Positions 36,864-46,673 are shown, counted from the stretch's first letter. The stretch is DNA of 64,000 nucleotides from Planctomycetales bacterium 10988 (GCA_009664345.1 CP043547.1:5484709-5548708), one strand, 5' to 3'. The notes: generated from the letters alone by a model not told the origin. Made by a program: numbers and translations.

Positions 36864-37373
36864 CTATTGAGGAGTAACTAAATTCCATGTGAAAGAAGAT
36901 TGAATAGGTAAGTTGGATTCGTTTTCCAAAGCAGGGTCAAGGGTATACGACCCGGTAAGTTGGGACTGCATCCCTTTCGAAAAAGGGAACTTACTTTTCT
37001 TCCATACATATTTGAAGCGGTTCCATCGTGTGAAACGGAGTGTCAAAGTACCAAGGGTGACTTCTCCTTCTCTCCACTCTCCTACATATTGTTTTTGTTT
37101 GCGTTCCCAATGGAATTTTACCACTCCTCGGAATGCCTCATCATGACTTTTTAACCTTGCTAAATAAACACCCTCTCTTTCCTTCTTCAATTGAACTTTC
37201 CCAAACGATTCACTCTCCCAAATCCCTCCCAAAGATGGCGGTGGAGAAGGTCGAAACGTCTCTTCAATACTTGGACCGCTTTCTGTGAACCAACTAAAAG
37301 GAGGCAGCACATAAAACAAAAACCTGATTGGAAACCAAAACAACTTCCACAAGATAACAAGAATCTCCCACAC
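36864..37373 (-). CDS. small membrane-anchored protein, unknown function
   Basis: 169 residues from a GTG start at 37373, with GGGAGG eight bases upstream. Residues 1-28 are a hydrophobic, Trp/Phe-rich anchor (WEILVILWKLFWFPIRFLF). The rest is basic, beta-rich and cytoplasmic or periplasmic (GGIWESESFGKVQL, RGVVKFHWERKQKQYVGEW, LTGSYTLDP). I do not recognise it. AT-rich composition like the next gene. Divergent from the DUF4139 gene by 170 bases. Confidence 0.55.
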   Translation of the reverse strand: MWEILVILWKLFWFPIRFLFYVLPPFSWFTESGPSIEETFRPSPPPSLGGIWESESFGKVQLKKEREGVYLARLKSHDEAFRGVVKFHWERKQKQYVGEWREGEVTLGTLTLRFTRWNRFKYVWKKSKFPFSKGMQSQLTGSYTLDPALENESNLPIQSSFTWNLVTPQ

Positions 37374-37542
37374 TCCCCGAACCTCCCAGCTTGCTTTTCC
37401 ATCTAACAGTAAATATTTACTTCAGGAGTACAATTTTCTCCCGGGCGATCATATAATCCATCAGCCAATGTCGCTACGATAAAAAGAGTAGGCCATCAAC
37501 AGAAACGAAGAGCCCCTCCTTTCGGATCAGAAAGTAACCCCC

Positions 37543-39558
37543 ATGAGCGAAAATCACGTCGTTATCTATTCCAACGGGATTGCGGACTTTCAGCGAAGTT
37601 ACCAAATTCCCAAAGAAAAAGCCGTTCCCATTTCGCTACCGGTACGCAAGGATCACCTTGCCGATGTCCTTGGCTCCTTTAATGTTTATGGCCAAGTCCG
37701 CCTCGATGCCCCTCTGACCTATCGCCCTTCCAATGATATAGAGGGGAGTCTAGAGATCGTTGGTGACAGTGTTTTAGAATCCTTAGCCGAGGAGTTGAGT
37801 GGTGCCAAAGTAAAACTTTCGCGATCTTCCGATACCATTGAAGGGACCTTGGTTGGATTGAATAATGAACAGGAATCAACAGGCGGAGATTCCTTTTTTA
37901 TCCCACACCTTATTGTTTTAACAAACGAAGGGCTTAAACGCTGTGCCATTCGCGATATAGAAAACTTTCAATTTTTAGATGCCGATATTCAATCAGAAAT
38001 CGAAAAGGCTCTACTCCGCAACTATCAAAGTATCAAACCGAATAGCACCTTCATCGATCTGACACTTAGCGCGCTACAGGAAGAAACCGAGGCGATCCTT
38101 CAATACACTCTTCCAGCCGCCGCCTGGAAAATCTCCTATCGCTTACGCATGAAAAGTGACAAGAAAGCCGAGTTGCAAGGCTTTGCCATAGTGGATAACA
38201 ACACTGAAGAAGATTGGAATGAATTTCTCATTAGTGTAGTCACCGGCGAACCAATTACTTTTTCAACGGACCTCGCCGAAACAAAAGTCCCCAAACGCGA
38301 TCATGTCAATCTTGTTATTGAAAAAGCCCCCGGCTCGGTCGAAGTCGAAGCTCCGGTCATGATGGCCGCAGGCGGTGCGACAATGGACCATATGGAGTTG
38401 ACACAAGAATACAGGAGTTCCGAAACATATCGTAGTAGTGGTTCAAACAGGATGCGAAAAGCTCCCCCTGAACGACTTGCCCTTGAAGAGTCTGCACAAA
38501 CGGAATCTGCTCAACTGACAGAGGTTGGTGACTTCAGTATCTTTCATGCGGAAAAGCCGGTAAACATTCCGGCACATCACTCTTCCGTCATTCCTATTTT
38601 TCAACTTAAACTTGATGAAGCCAAAACCATTCTCCACTATAAAGTTGATAATCATGAAACAAAGCCGTATCGTTGTGTCAACTTTAAAAATCAAGCAGGC
38701 TTTCATCTAGGAAAAGGAATGTGTACCGTTTTTGAACAAGGTCATTTTGCCGGAAGTAGTGTCCTTCCCAGCATGAAACCGGAGGACGATCGCCTCCTTC
38801 CGCACGCCCTCGAAACCGGTGTCACGGTGACCTATAAACCCAACAAGCGTCGACAAAGCCATCTTGCTTCCATCGAAATTGTGCAAGGTGTTTGTAAAAG
38901 AGAATTTATACACTCTAAAAAATGTACTTATACAATACAAAACAATCGTAAAGAGCCGTATGAACTTTTTCTTGATCATCAGCCCATGCTGCGGGAGCCT
39001 ACGACGTCCGCTTCTATACAATTAAATGGAAAGAATCTGTCCCTTGAATCTCATTCAGAACTGAAAGAAGGGATACGCTATAAAGTTCAACTTGAACCAA
39101 AAGCAACACTTCGCATCAAAGTGTATGAAGAAGAAACTGAAATTACCAGTTATGAATTATTCCTAGCTGCGAACCAAGATGAATCCGCGAAGATCAATTG
39201 GATCCTTACGAATTTACTCAAAACAAACGGCCCGCTCGCGGAGAATAAAGACTTACATCATTGCTTTTCGCTTTATGAAGAGCTCAATGCAAAGCGAGAA
39301 GAGATCAGCGACTTGAATCAAGAAATGGAACGGATCATCTCCCGGGAGGAACGACTCCGAGAAAATATCAAATCCGGTGGTAAAGATGCACTTACAACCA
39401 GGTGGCGAAAAGAACTCGACGATGCAGAAAAAGAAATTCAAAAGCTTGTCGATCAACAAATTCCACAGCTAAGAGAAGAAGAAAAGAAACTCCGTCAACA
39501 ACTTTCTCAAGCATTAAAGTCACTTTCTACTTCCTGGAAAGATGAAACACCTGAATAG
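37543..39558 (+). CDS. DUF4139-domain protein
   Basis: 671 residues without a signal peptide. Residues 185-520 follow the DUF4139 pattern: PAAAWKISYRLRM, LQGFAIVDNNTEEDWNEFLISVVTGEP, then long beta-rich parts (VNIPAHHSSVIPIF, TYTIQNNRKEPYELFLDHQ). The last 100 residues are a strong coiled coil (NAKREEISDLNQEMERIISR, EKEIQKLVDQQIP). Relatives include the mucoidy inhibitor MuiA family; function unknown. In many homologs the coiled coil is N-terminal; here it is C-terminal. ATG 37543, weak ribosome site. AT-rich codons. Terminator follows. Confidence 0.8.
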   Translation: MSENHVVIYSNGIADFQRSYQIPKEKAVPISLPVRKDHLADVLGSFNVYGQVRLDAPLTYRPSNDIEGSLEIVGDSVLESLAEELSGAKVKLSRSSDTIEGTLVGLNNEQESTGGDSFFIPHLIVLTNEGLKRCAIRDIENFQFLDADIQSEIEKALLRNYQSIKPNSTFIDLTLSALQEETEAILQYTLPAAAWKISYRLRMKSDKKAELQGFAIVDNNTEEDWNEFLISVVTGEPITFSTDLAETKVPKRDHVNLVIEKAPGSVEVEAPVMMAAGGATMDHMELTQEYRSSETYRSSGSNRMRKAPPERLALEESAQTESAQLTEVGDFSIFHAEKPVNIPAHHSSVIPIFQLKLDEAKTILHYKVDNHETKPYRCVNFKNQAGFHLGKGMCTVFEQGHFAGSSVLPSMKPEDDRLLPHALETGVTVTYKPNKRRQSHLASIEIVQGVCKREFIHSKKCTYTIQNNRKEPYELFLDHQPMLREPTTSASIQLNGKNLSLESHSELKEGIRYKVQLEPKATLRIKVYEEETEITSYELFLAANQDESAKINWILTNLLKTNGPLAENKDLHHCFSLYEELNAKREEISDLNQEMERIISREERLRENIKSGGKDALTTRWRKELDDAEKEIQKLVDQQIPQLREEEKKLRQQLSQALKSLSTSWKDETPE

Positions 39559-39590
39559 CTTTCTTGCTTTTTCAATCAATCTTTTAAAAT

Positions 39591-39630
39591 AAAAAAGTCG
39601 AGAGAACCTAACATTCCCTCGGCCTTTTTT
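39591..39630. terminator. bidirectional intrinsic terminator
   Basis: AAAAAAGTCGAG (39591-39602) pairs with CTCGGCCTTTTTT (39618-39630, one G-T pair), with T-runs on both strands. It serves the DUF4139 gene and the convergent secreted-protein gene. Confidence 0.7.
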
Positions 39631-39651
39631 ATATTACAAACATATTATCGG

Positions 39652-40419
39652 TTATTGTCGATTGCGTTTTCGAACAGGGTTCATTTCATACTTCACTGGC
39701 TCAAAGGTTGATAACTTTTCTTTTGATTGTTCCCAGTTTGGTTGCACCGCTGATCGAACCGACCAAATAGTTAAATCATCGACTTCAACCGATCCATCTT
39801 TCGTGCCCGCGAAGCCAATATGATGTCCCACTTTTTCAATCGAATCCAACAAGGAAGCGTCTTTGACATAGAAAGTAGGACCATCTTGAATTTGCACGAT
39901 AAACTCGTCCCCTTTCATCTCGGCTAACATGGAATATTTTTTTCCAAGTTCGAGTTTAAAACTTTTCTCTTCTGCAACCTTGAGGGACTCTTTCTTTGTT
40001 AATAAATACGTCCCTTCTTCACTTATGCGCAAACGGCAAATATGGTGTCCAAATTCTACAAAAGGAGATTGTCGAGTTTCCGTTCCGCCTTGAAAACAAA
40101 CAGTAAACTTCGCGATAAATTCAAAAGGCGTAGCTGGAATACTCACTCGCGGTTCGTAGCCAAAATGATCTTTCTTAGTGGCTTGATATTCAGCGGTCGA
40201 AGGTGTTCCAATCAACATTCCGTCTTGGATATTCCACTGAGTTCCTTGCCGCCGTTGCCAGGTATCTCTCGACAAAGGATGGGGTTTTGCAAAATCCTCT
40301 TCCAGCACTACTGAATCTGGCACCGCCATCAACGGTTGAAGTTCCGCCTTCACATCGTTCAGAAAGCCCAATGAAAGGGCAACAATCATACTCAACAAAC
40401 ATCGTGTCAGGTTTATCAT
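39652..40419 (-). CDS. secreted DUF1080-like (concanavalin-fold) protein
   Basis: 255 residues. Signal peptide about 1-25 (LLSMIVALSLGFLNDVKA). The body FAKPHPLSRDTWQRRQGTQW, IQDGMLIGTP, FEFIAKFTV, FGHHICRLRIS and VEVDDLTIW follows the jelly-roll pattern of DUF1080/3-keto-disaccharide-hydrolase-like proteins, abundant in planctomycetes. C-terminal 30 residues are basic. Probably binds or cleaves glycans outside the cytoplasm; no catalytic residues can be named. ATG 40419. Last normal gene before the tRNA-linked island. Confidence 0.75.
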   Translation of the reverse strand: MINLTRCLLSMIVALSLGFLNDVKAELQPLMAVPDSVVLEEDFAKPHPLSRDTWQRRQGTQWNIQDGMLIGTPSTAEYQATKKDHFGYEPRVSIPATPFEFIAKFTVCFQGGTETRQSPFVEFGHHICRLRISEEGTYLLTKKESLKVAEEKSFKLELGKKYSMLAEMKGDEFIVQIQDGPTFYVKDASLLDSIEKVGHHIGFAGTKDGSVEVDDLTIWSVRSAVQPNWEQSKEKLSTFEPVKYEMNPVRKRNRQ

Positions 40420-40665
40420 TGTTGAATCTCTAAGTAGAAAAAAGAAGATTGCACAATATCAAAACCCCCACCCGTCAACAAGAGACCTGCGAACGATTGC
40501 TTCTTCCGTTCGAAGCATAATTCTTTTCTCGATCAATCAAGCTATTTTTTCTATTAGGCCTAGCGATGATATTCGCTGAAAATAGCCGAACTTCCGAACC
40601 TAAAACCGAAGGCAAATGTCCTTCCTTAGGAGTGTTCGCCAGGCGGGAAAAAATTCCAGGGACCC

Positions 40666-40694
40666 TTGCGAATCCCCCCGGGGACTGCTATAAA
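40666..40694 (+). promoter_or_regulatory. putative sigma70-type promoter of tRNA-Arg
   Basis: TTGCGA (40666-40671), 17-base spacer, TATAAA (40689-40694), about 25 bases before the mature tRNA. The spacer is very GC-rich (CCCCCCGGGG). The remaining 250 bases back to 40420 hold no gene. Confidence 0.65.
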
Positions 40695-40719
40695 ATTAGT
40701 TCCCTTCGCGGTCAAATAC

Positions 40720-40793
<74 letters not shown>

Positions 40794-40875
40794 CTTTAAC
40801 TTAACTCTCGCCGAATGCTAGACTTAGCATACCTGTCACTTCTCTTGGCAGTGTGGCCTTTTCACTCTGTGAATG

Positions 40876-40889
40876 TAGTACCGGTACTA
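40876..40889. promoter_or_regulatory. 14-bp perfect palindrome upstream of the integrase remnant
   Basis: TAGTACCGGTACTA, 26 bases before the integrase ATG and 83 bases after the tRNA. Placement fits an operator for the integrase or part of the attachment region; no second copy was noticed. Confidence 0.4.
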
Positions 40890-40915
40890 TTTTCACGCGT
40901 CGAAAGGAGCTGGAC

Positions 40916-41393
40916 ATGCCCAAATCTACCAATCAACCCAAGTACAGACACTACCGCCCGAAAAACTTGGCGGTCGTTCGTCTACAAGGAAAAGATCATT
41001 ACCTTGGAAAGTATGATTCTCCTGAAAGCTGGGAGAAATACCATCGGTTGATGGCCGAGTGCACTCCCAAGGGCCTTCTGTCTCTGCCCCCCATTCGTCG
41101 CTGCCACTTCTACCCCTGCTTCGTCTGACCCCATCTTGATCAACCAAATGATCAATGTGTATCGAAAGTACGCACGTGGCTACTATGTCAAAAATGGCGA
41201 GCCCACCAAGGAGTATGTCGAAATGAAGCATGCGGCGCGCCCTGTATTAAAGCTTTACGGGAGGACAGCTGCGGAAACATTTGGCCCGCTCTCTTTAAAA
41301 GCCGTCCGCACTCACATGATCGAGGATCTGGGGCTTTCCAGAGGGGTAATCAATAATCGTATTAAGCGTATGTTCAAATGGGCTGTGTCCGAA
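40916..41393 (+). pseudogene. tyrosine recombinase (site-specific integrase), frameshifted and truncated
   Basis: Starts at ATG 40916 with AAAGGAG. The first frame gives a typical planctomycete integrase N-terminus (KNLAVVRLQGKDHYLGKYDS). Near a run of six C (about 41085-41091) the frame changes, and the second frame continues through the core-binding (SAM-like) domain (INVYRKYARGYYVKNGEPT, KAVRTHMIEDLGLSRGVINN, KRMFKWAVSE). It stops exactly where the IS3 element begins (TGA at 41394), so the catalytic Tyr domain is missing. Not functional. A single-base sequencing error could explain the frameshift but not the truncation. Confidence 0.88.
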
Positions 41394-41562
41394 TGACCTT
41401 CCGCAGAAAAAGTGGACAGTGTAGGGGTTAGTAAAGTTGTAGCCGGGAGGCTACAACGGGCTAGGGAACTTCCTTGGAATTCACTAACAAAGCTCCGTTG
41501 AAGCCTTCTTTGTCGCCATCGCGGTCGCCTTGGATGGTGAGCAACACGACCAAAGCGAAGCT

Positions 41563-42521
41563 TCAATGCCCTGTCTCCGACGAAGGCAAACGATTTCTGG
41601 TCTCATTTTCCTCCCGCCGAGTCCGTTCAAATTCCAACGGACTCAGATACTCCAACGACGAATGACGCCGCTTGCGATTGTAAAATCGATCTATGTAGTC
41701 GCTCATCGCCTGGGTTGCTTCCTCGTGGGTGGCGTACTGCTGCCAGGTGACCTCTTCCGCCTTGTAGCTGCGAAAGAAACTCTTCATCGGGGCATTGTCA
41801 TAGCAGTTTCCCCGGCGGCTCATGCTCCGCACCAGTCCGTGCCGAGCCAATCGATTCTGAAATGCCAGGCTCGCGGCTGGCTGTCACGGTCGCTATATAC
41901 GATCAGTCCCGGTAAGGGACTCCGCATGTTGATCGCCTGCTGCAATGCAAAAACCGCTTTTTATATTTAATACTAAAATCACTTTTTATTTTCATCTCAA
42001 AAAGTACTATTTGGAGAGTTTGCTTCGCGATTGCTCGCCCAACCGACGATGCGATGTTAGTCCAAATCCTCCACCGTGCAGAGATAGCTGAAACCCGCCT
42101 GCATCGGCACGTACATTAGGTCCGTCAGTCACACCTGATTCGGTTTATCCGCAGTAAAACGCTGCTTGAAAAGGTTCGGAGCGACTATCCCACCCGACTC
42201 CGACCCCGTTGTCGTTCGACGGCGAACCCGCTTGGTCCGAGCCCGCAAGCCAGCCTCCTGCATCACCTTGGCCACCGTGTTGACGCAACAGCGGACGCCC
42301 CGCTCAACCAATTCCCGCGGCATCCGAGGGCTGCCGTCATCGGGGCTCACCTCCTGATGGAGGCTTTGAATCTGTCGGACGATCCGCTCACGATTCCGCT
42401 TTTGTCGCGAAGGTTTCCGCCGAATCCAGCGATAAAACCCCGCCCGGCTGACGCCGAACAGCCGACAGAGCAGCGACAGCGAGAAGTGCGGCACCTGCTC
42501 TTGAAGAAACCGAAAGGTCAA
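41563..42521 (-). pseudogene. IS3 orfB transposase (DDE), inactivated
   Basis: N-terminal part 42521-42129 (HTH_21-like; LCRLFGVSRAGFYRW) reads to PNQV, then TGA replaces the Trp of the usual WVTDLTY. Further on, VEDL is followed by a stop, and an AT-rich insert of about 60 bases at 41945-42010 lies in the middle of the domain. A frameshift occurs after YSDRDSQ. The last part (41850-41563; RGNCYDNAPMKSFF) has Lys where the catalytic Glu is expected. At least four independent lesions. It starts in ATGA overlap with orfA. Confidence 0.87.
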
Positions 42522-42820
42522 TCCTTTTCGCTGGCGAAGAAGGCCGTTGTTTTTTTTAAAAGGTCCCGTTCCAGCTGGAGCTGCCGGTTCTCCGCCCTCA
42601 GCCGCTTGACCTCTTCCTCCAAGGACGAAGCCGGGGGCGGCTGCACCACGCCTTCCTCCAGAAACCTTCGCTTCCAGGAATGTAACAAACTCTCCGCGAC
42701 ACCAAGGTCCCGAGCGACCTCCGTCACAGCCAGTCCTTGCTCGATGATTTTCTTTACCGCCGCTAACTTAAAGTCACGGCTAAACTTTCGACGCGCTTTC
42801 ATAATCCAATCCTCCTTCAA
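42518..42820 (-). CDS. IS3 orfA (HTH protein)
   Basis: 100 residues (94 from ATG 42802, MKARRKF). HTH_Tnp_1-type domain (RRKFSRDFKLAAVKKIIEQG, VTEVARDLGVAESLLHSW), then a leucine-zipper-like helix (LEEEVKRLRAENRQLQLERD). In active IS3 elements it is fused to orfB by frameshifting; a stretch of eight A (GTTTTTTTT on the plus strand near 42548-42556) is a plausible slippage site. Intact, but its partner orfB is broken. Confidence 0.85.
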   Translation of the reverse strand: MKEDWIMKARRKFSRDFKLAAVKKIIEQGLAVTEVARDLGVAESLLHSWKRRFLEEGVVQPPPASSLEEEVKRLRAENRQLQLERDLLKKTTAFFASEKD

Positions 42821-43117
42821 AAGTATGACACTTAAAAACCCTCTGTCTACTCTTTCTGGGGAAGGTCATATCGACTTCAACGAGCGGAAATTCAAGCGGC
42901 TTACATCACCGGACGTGAGCTGGCTGAGAAAGATGAGCTTGTCATCGGCGACTCGGATGCCTATGCGGCCAAACTAACTGAACTTGATGAACTCCGCATC
43001 GAATCCCTTGATGGAGCCAAACAAAATTATGCACGGCTGGAACAAGAGGCATTTTCCACCTGGCTGGAGGCGGACCTACAAGCCAGCAGGCAAGCAACCC
43101 TGGCGATAACTCAAGAG

Positions 43118-46100
43118 ATGACCGATCATGCGAACCGTGTCCATTCTGCCATTGATAACTTTTTGGCCCTACAGCAAGCCGAGGGAGAACTCTTCCAGCA
43201 GCAGAGAACCCAGATTCAGAAGGAATTCTCAAAAGATGCCAGCTCCTTTTACCGTGATGCTTTGGAGAATTCCTTAAACCAGGAATCGGCGCTCAGCGAG
43301 TACGAGCTAGAGGCCGCCCTCATCGACGATGAGTATGTAGAAGCCGTAGCCGATCAGCAAGAGCTTACAGACCAAGGTGTTGCTACCGCAAACCAGGCGT
43401 TCGAAGCCGGTTCTGTGTTGGCGATGCTCAACTACTCTGTCAGTGCGGCGGGTGCCCAATCCTTTCAAATCCACAATCTTTTGGATGCCAGCCGGGATCA
43501 TCAACTCAATTATCTACTTCAACGCGAGCAATCCATTGCAAACGAGGAATTCGATTCGCCACTCTATTTCCCCATCTTCGACTCTCCCCCCCTCGTTGGC
43601 GAGTTTGATCTTCCGACCTATTTGCATTTCTCGGTGGTAGATGGTTATGGGTTTCGTGGGCTTCATGTGGAGCCTTCGGCCAATCCACAATTCCTAAATT
43701 CTGACTGGGATGAGTTTGAGCAAACGGCTTATCCGAATATCAGCTTGGCCATTCCTGACTTTGGTCATATTACTCTTGGGGACGGCTTCACGTTCATATC
43801 TCTCGGCGACGGTATGGCCTCCGATGGCTTTGATTACTTCGACGCCTACCGGTATTCCAAAGTGCCATCCGAAATTAGTTATAGCGAAAACCCCGAATTT
43901 TCTGACCAGAACTTTGACTACCATTTCTTCGGGTCGACAGGTACCTTTGGAGATTTTTGGAGTGCTGAAAATCAACCCGAAGGGGATGAGGAGGATCCCA
44001 ATTTTCATATGATTCCTCCAATTGGCTTGGGTTTCCCGGATCAGCCGGATGGTGGGCAGTTGGGGTTAGATTACTCATTCGCTTACGGTTATGAAGCTGC
44101 CGACTACCATCCCTCCGACTGGAATGGCATTGCTGAAGGTACTGATTTTATCCTTGACGCCATCACCCGAGGATTCTACCCAGAATATGAGGACGAGATT
44201 CCTTATAAAAATCTGCTCTCCAACGTTGCCTTACGGCTTGCCTTCGGCTATGAGCTAAATGAAGCCGATCCCATCATCTCCCAAAGTGACGTCCACGGGA
44301 CGGAACACGAAAACGTCATCTTCGACTTCTCCACGGTCGACCTCTACGCGGATGTCGTCGAGACCACCGTGGCTGACCCCCGTACCTGGTTTGAATTTCT
44401 GGGTGATAGTTCCCGAGAAGCCTACAACCTGACCACCACGGTAGCGACGCAAAGCTACTCGTGGGCGGAATCGGTCGTGATTGCTACCCCCGATGCCCTC
44501 TGGGCGGCTGCAGAGGGCTACGCCAAGTTAAACCTGCAGCTCGCTCACTTCCTTTCAGATCCTCTGCGCGTCTTCAATGGGGCCAGAAATTTCCATTATG
44601 GAATGCTTGTCGGCTTCTTCTACGACGGGCTTTACGGGGATATCGAGTTGGTTGGGGACCTTGCTTGGAAGGCCGGGGAAATCGCGTACCGCTACTCTCC
44701 CCAACGATGGATTACCCACAGCATCCTCTCCCAATTCACCGACGAAATCGAAGGATATTCTTCGCCCATTCACTTAGCCTTCCAAGACGCCAGCGATAAG
44801 TACGAAGAATACAGCGAGTTCTACGAAGAAAATCTTCAGCCTTACGTCCAGGCTGTTCTGAAAGACCTGAAGCTGATTGCCAGCAATCCGGAGATGGCGA
44901 CGGCTATCCTGGAGGGAGATTTCGATTCGATTGCTCCCAAGCTCACGCCCGAAACAAGGCTCGTGCTGGACGTGGCCTCCGAGACAATCACCGCCCTGGT
45001 GGACCTGATCGAGCAGCAATTCACGGAGATGACCGAGGACGAGCGATTCCAACTCGCCGGACGGATCACCGGGATGATTCTGTACGAGGTCGCCGCTGAC
45101 CTAGCGATTGAATCAGTTACCGGAGGCACGGCGACAGCAGCTCCCGTGGCTGCAAGATCCGCCAAGGCCCTCCGCTGGTTTGACAAGATCGCCGGGACGA
45201 CTCTGAAACTGGCACCCGATCTGCCCTACTCAAAGATCGCTGATCGACTGGAGAATCTAAGACCGTACCTAGACGAGTTGGCCGAAGGCATTGAGGCAAT
45301 TAAACGCTCAATTGCCTGCTTCGTTGCGGGTACGAAGGTCCACACGCTTGAGGGTCTCAAAAATATCGAGGAAGTTCGCTACGGGGACCTCGTGCTGACC
45401 CGCCACGAACACGATTCCCACGAGAACATTACTCCGGTCTACCAGAAGGTGCTAGCCACCTTTGTAACTGATCCCTGCTTGCTATATCACATTACGTACC
45501 GCTCTGACTCAGGTGAGGTAGAAACCCTTTCCTCCACGGCGGGCCATCCATACTACATCGTCGAGGAAAGGAAGTTTGTAGAAGCTGAAAATCTCAAGCT
45601 GGGGGCAACTCTGTCGCTTCCAGAAGGACGAACTGCCGAGGTCATTGGAATAGAAACCGAAATCTCTGCCCAAGGCGAGACCTTTACAACTTACAATATT
45701 TGCGTTGCGAAGACTCACACCTATTTTGTCGGACAACTTGGAGCCTGGGTACATAACGAAAGCGACCTATGCACGGAGATAGCCAAAGAAGTTTCATCTC
45801 TAATTAAGGTGGCAACCGGCGAGGAGGACATCTTCAAGGCTGTGCTCAGAGGCCTTGATAAGCTGGGGGACAGGATAAGAAACGGCACCGATGATGAAAA
45901 AGCACTGAGCCTCTACAAAGAGGCCTACGATCTAATCTTCGAACTTTACCTCAGAGACCTAAAATATAGGGAAGGAGTAAAGAAGGAACCAGGGCTGAAA
46001 AACCCCAATGGCATCGGTAGAGATATGTACAAGAAACTTCTCAAACATCTTTCAGACAAGTTCCATCCCGTTTTGGCTGACCAAAAGGGGATGGAACTAT

Positions 46101-46618
46101 ACGATGACATGGAAGACCGAGCTATCGAAGTTTACCTAGATATTTTAGAAGCCCAAGAAAGCGGGCATTGGCGCATTGCCCGCTATGGCAAAGAGATTAA
46201 AACCGGCAAAGGCAGTCGGGGACCGGTCTTAACGCTGCTAAAGGATCTGGTCACGGGACAGTATTATCTGGGTCAAAACACCAAGGGCTCATTTACCAAG
46301 AATATAAACCGCAATCTTGAAGAAAGGGTTTATGATTTCCTTGAACAAGGAAATCCTTTATTTAATCTCAAACGGGGTTATGCTGGCTCACACGCCGAAA
46401 TAGACGCGATGAGCGATGCACTGCGGCAGGCTTTGGGACCCCAAGCTGATCGCATTGATCCCAACTTCAAGATAGATGGCGACAGATTTGTGATGTACAA
46501 CATCAGAACCAAAGATTATGAAACAACCACCCGCGGCATGCCTGTTCACAAGTGCGAAGTTTGCGATTTTGTGACAAGGGGAGCCAATTCCCTGACGGAT
46601 CTCCCCGGGGGTCCCTAG
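43118..46618 (+). CDS. polymorphic toxin: Hint domain plus YwqJ-like deaminase tip, 5'-truncated
   Basis: 1166 residues from ATG 43118, but the frame is open with coding character back to the IS3 end (about 42869), so the true N-terminus is missing and the start is only the first ATG. Residues 1-180 are helical coiled coil. Residues 180-730 are acidic and Tyr/Phe-rich with no recognised domain. A Hint (hedgehog/intein) domain spans about 733-880: CFVAGTKVHTLEGLKNIEEV, TAGHPYYI and THTYFVGQLGAWVHN. The C-terminal tip (about 1020-1166) has the deaminase marks SHAEI (H1092-A-E1094) and KCEVC (C1146-x2-C1149), with PVLTLLKDL before them, as in YwqJ-type nucleic-acid deaminase toxins. Hint is thought to release the tip. 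Immunity genes follow directly. Expression is doubtful because of the truncation. Confidence 0.82.
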   Translation: MTDHANRVHSAIDNFLALQQAEGELFQQQRTQIQKEFSKDASSFYRDALENSLNQESALSEYELEAALIDDEYVEAVADQQELTDQGVATANQAFEAGSVLAMLNYSVSAAGAQSFQIHNLLDASRDHQLNYLLQREQSIANEEFDSPLYFPIFDSPPLVGEFDLPTYLHFSVVDGYGFRGLHVEPSANPQFLNSDWDEFEQTAYPNISLAIPDFGHITLGDGFTFISLGDGMASDGFDYFDAYRYSKVPSEISYSENPEFSDQNFDYHFFGSTGTFGDFWSAENQPEGDEEDPNFHMIPPIGLGFPDQPDGGQLGLDYSFAYGYEAADYHPSDWNGIAEGTDFILDAITRGFYPEYEDEIPYKNLLSNVALRLAFGYELNEADPIISQSDVHGTEHENVIFDFSTVDLYADVVETTVADPRTWFEFLGDSSREAYNLTTTVATQSYSWAESVVIATPDALWAAAEGYAKLNLQLAHFLSDPLRVFNGARNFHYGMLVGFFYDGLYGDIELVGDLAWKAGEIAYRYSPQRWITHSILSQFTDEIEGYSSPIHLAFQDASDKYEEYSEFYEENLQPYVQAVLKDLKLIASNPEMATAILEGDFDSIAPKLTPETRLVLDVASETITALVDLIEQQFTEMTEDERFQLAGRITGMILYEVAADLAIESVTGGTATAAPVAARSAKALRWFDKIAGTTLKLAPDLPYSKIADRLENLRPYLDELAEGIEAIKRSIACFVAGTKVHTLEGLKNIEEVRYGDLVLTRHEHDSHENITPVYQKVLATFVTDPCLLYHITYRSDSGEVETLSSTAGHPYYIVEERKFVEAENLKLGATLSLPEGRTAEVIGIETEISAQGETFTTYNICVAKTHTYFVGQLGAWVHNESDLCTEIAKEVSSLIKVATGEEDIFKAVLRGLDKLGDRIRNGTDDEKALSLYKEAYDLIFELYLRDLKYREGVKKEPGLKNPNGIGRDMYKKLLKHLSDKFHPVLADQKGMELYDDMEDRAIEVYLDILEAQESGHWRIARYGKEIKTGKGSRGPVLTLLKDLVTGQYYLGQNTKGSFTKNINRNLEERVYDFLEQGNPLFNLKRGYAGSHAEIDAMSDALRQALGPQADRIDPNFKIDGDRFVMYNIRTKDYETTTRGMPVHKCEVCDFVTRGANSLTDLPGGP

Positions 46619-46673
46619 CCTCCGCAAACATCGCAACGCGGATGGAGGTAGTTTCTTGATGGAGAGAGAATCG

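Larger units (their letters stand above)
41394..42868 (-). mobile_element. IS3-family insertion sequence, degenerate
   Basis: Terminal inverted repeats TGACCTTCCGCAGAAAAAGT (from 41394) and, at the other end reversed, TGACCTTCCCCAGAAAGAGT (to 42868), both extending to GGACAG/AGACAG. Ends are TGA/TCA as in IS3. It contains orfA and a broken orfB on the minus strand. No target duplication is present: left flank CGAA, right flank TATC. Left neighbour is an integrase fragment, right neighbour a toxin gene lacking its 5' end, so DNA was probably lost next to the element. Confidence 0.88.

Noticed and set aside
41136-41393. Stand-alone 86-residue DNA-binding protein
   Set aside because: It is the second part of the frameshifted integrase; its sequence joins naturally to the upstream frame.
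42129-42521. Independent gene for a 130-residue HTH protein
   Set aside because: It is the N-terminal part of IS3 orfB, cut by a Trp-to-stop change; listed as part of the pseudogene.
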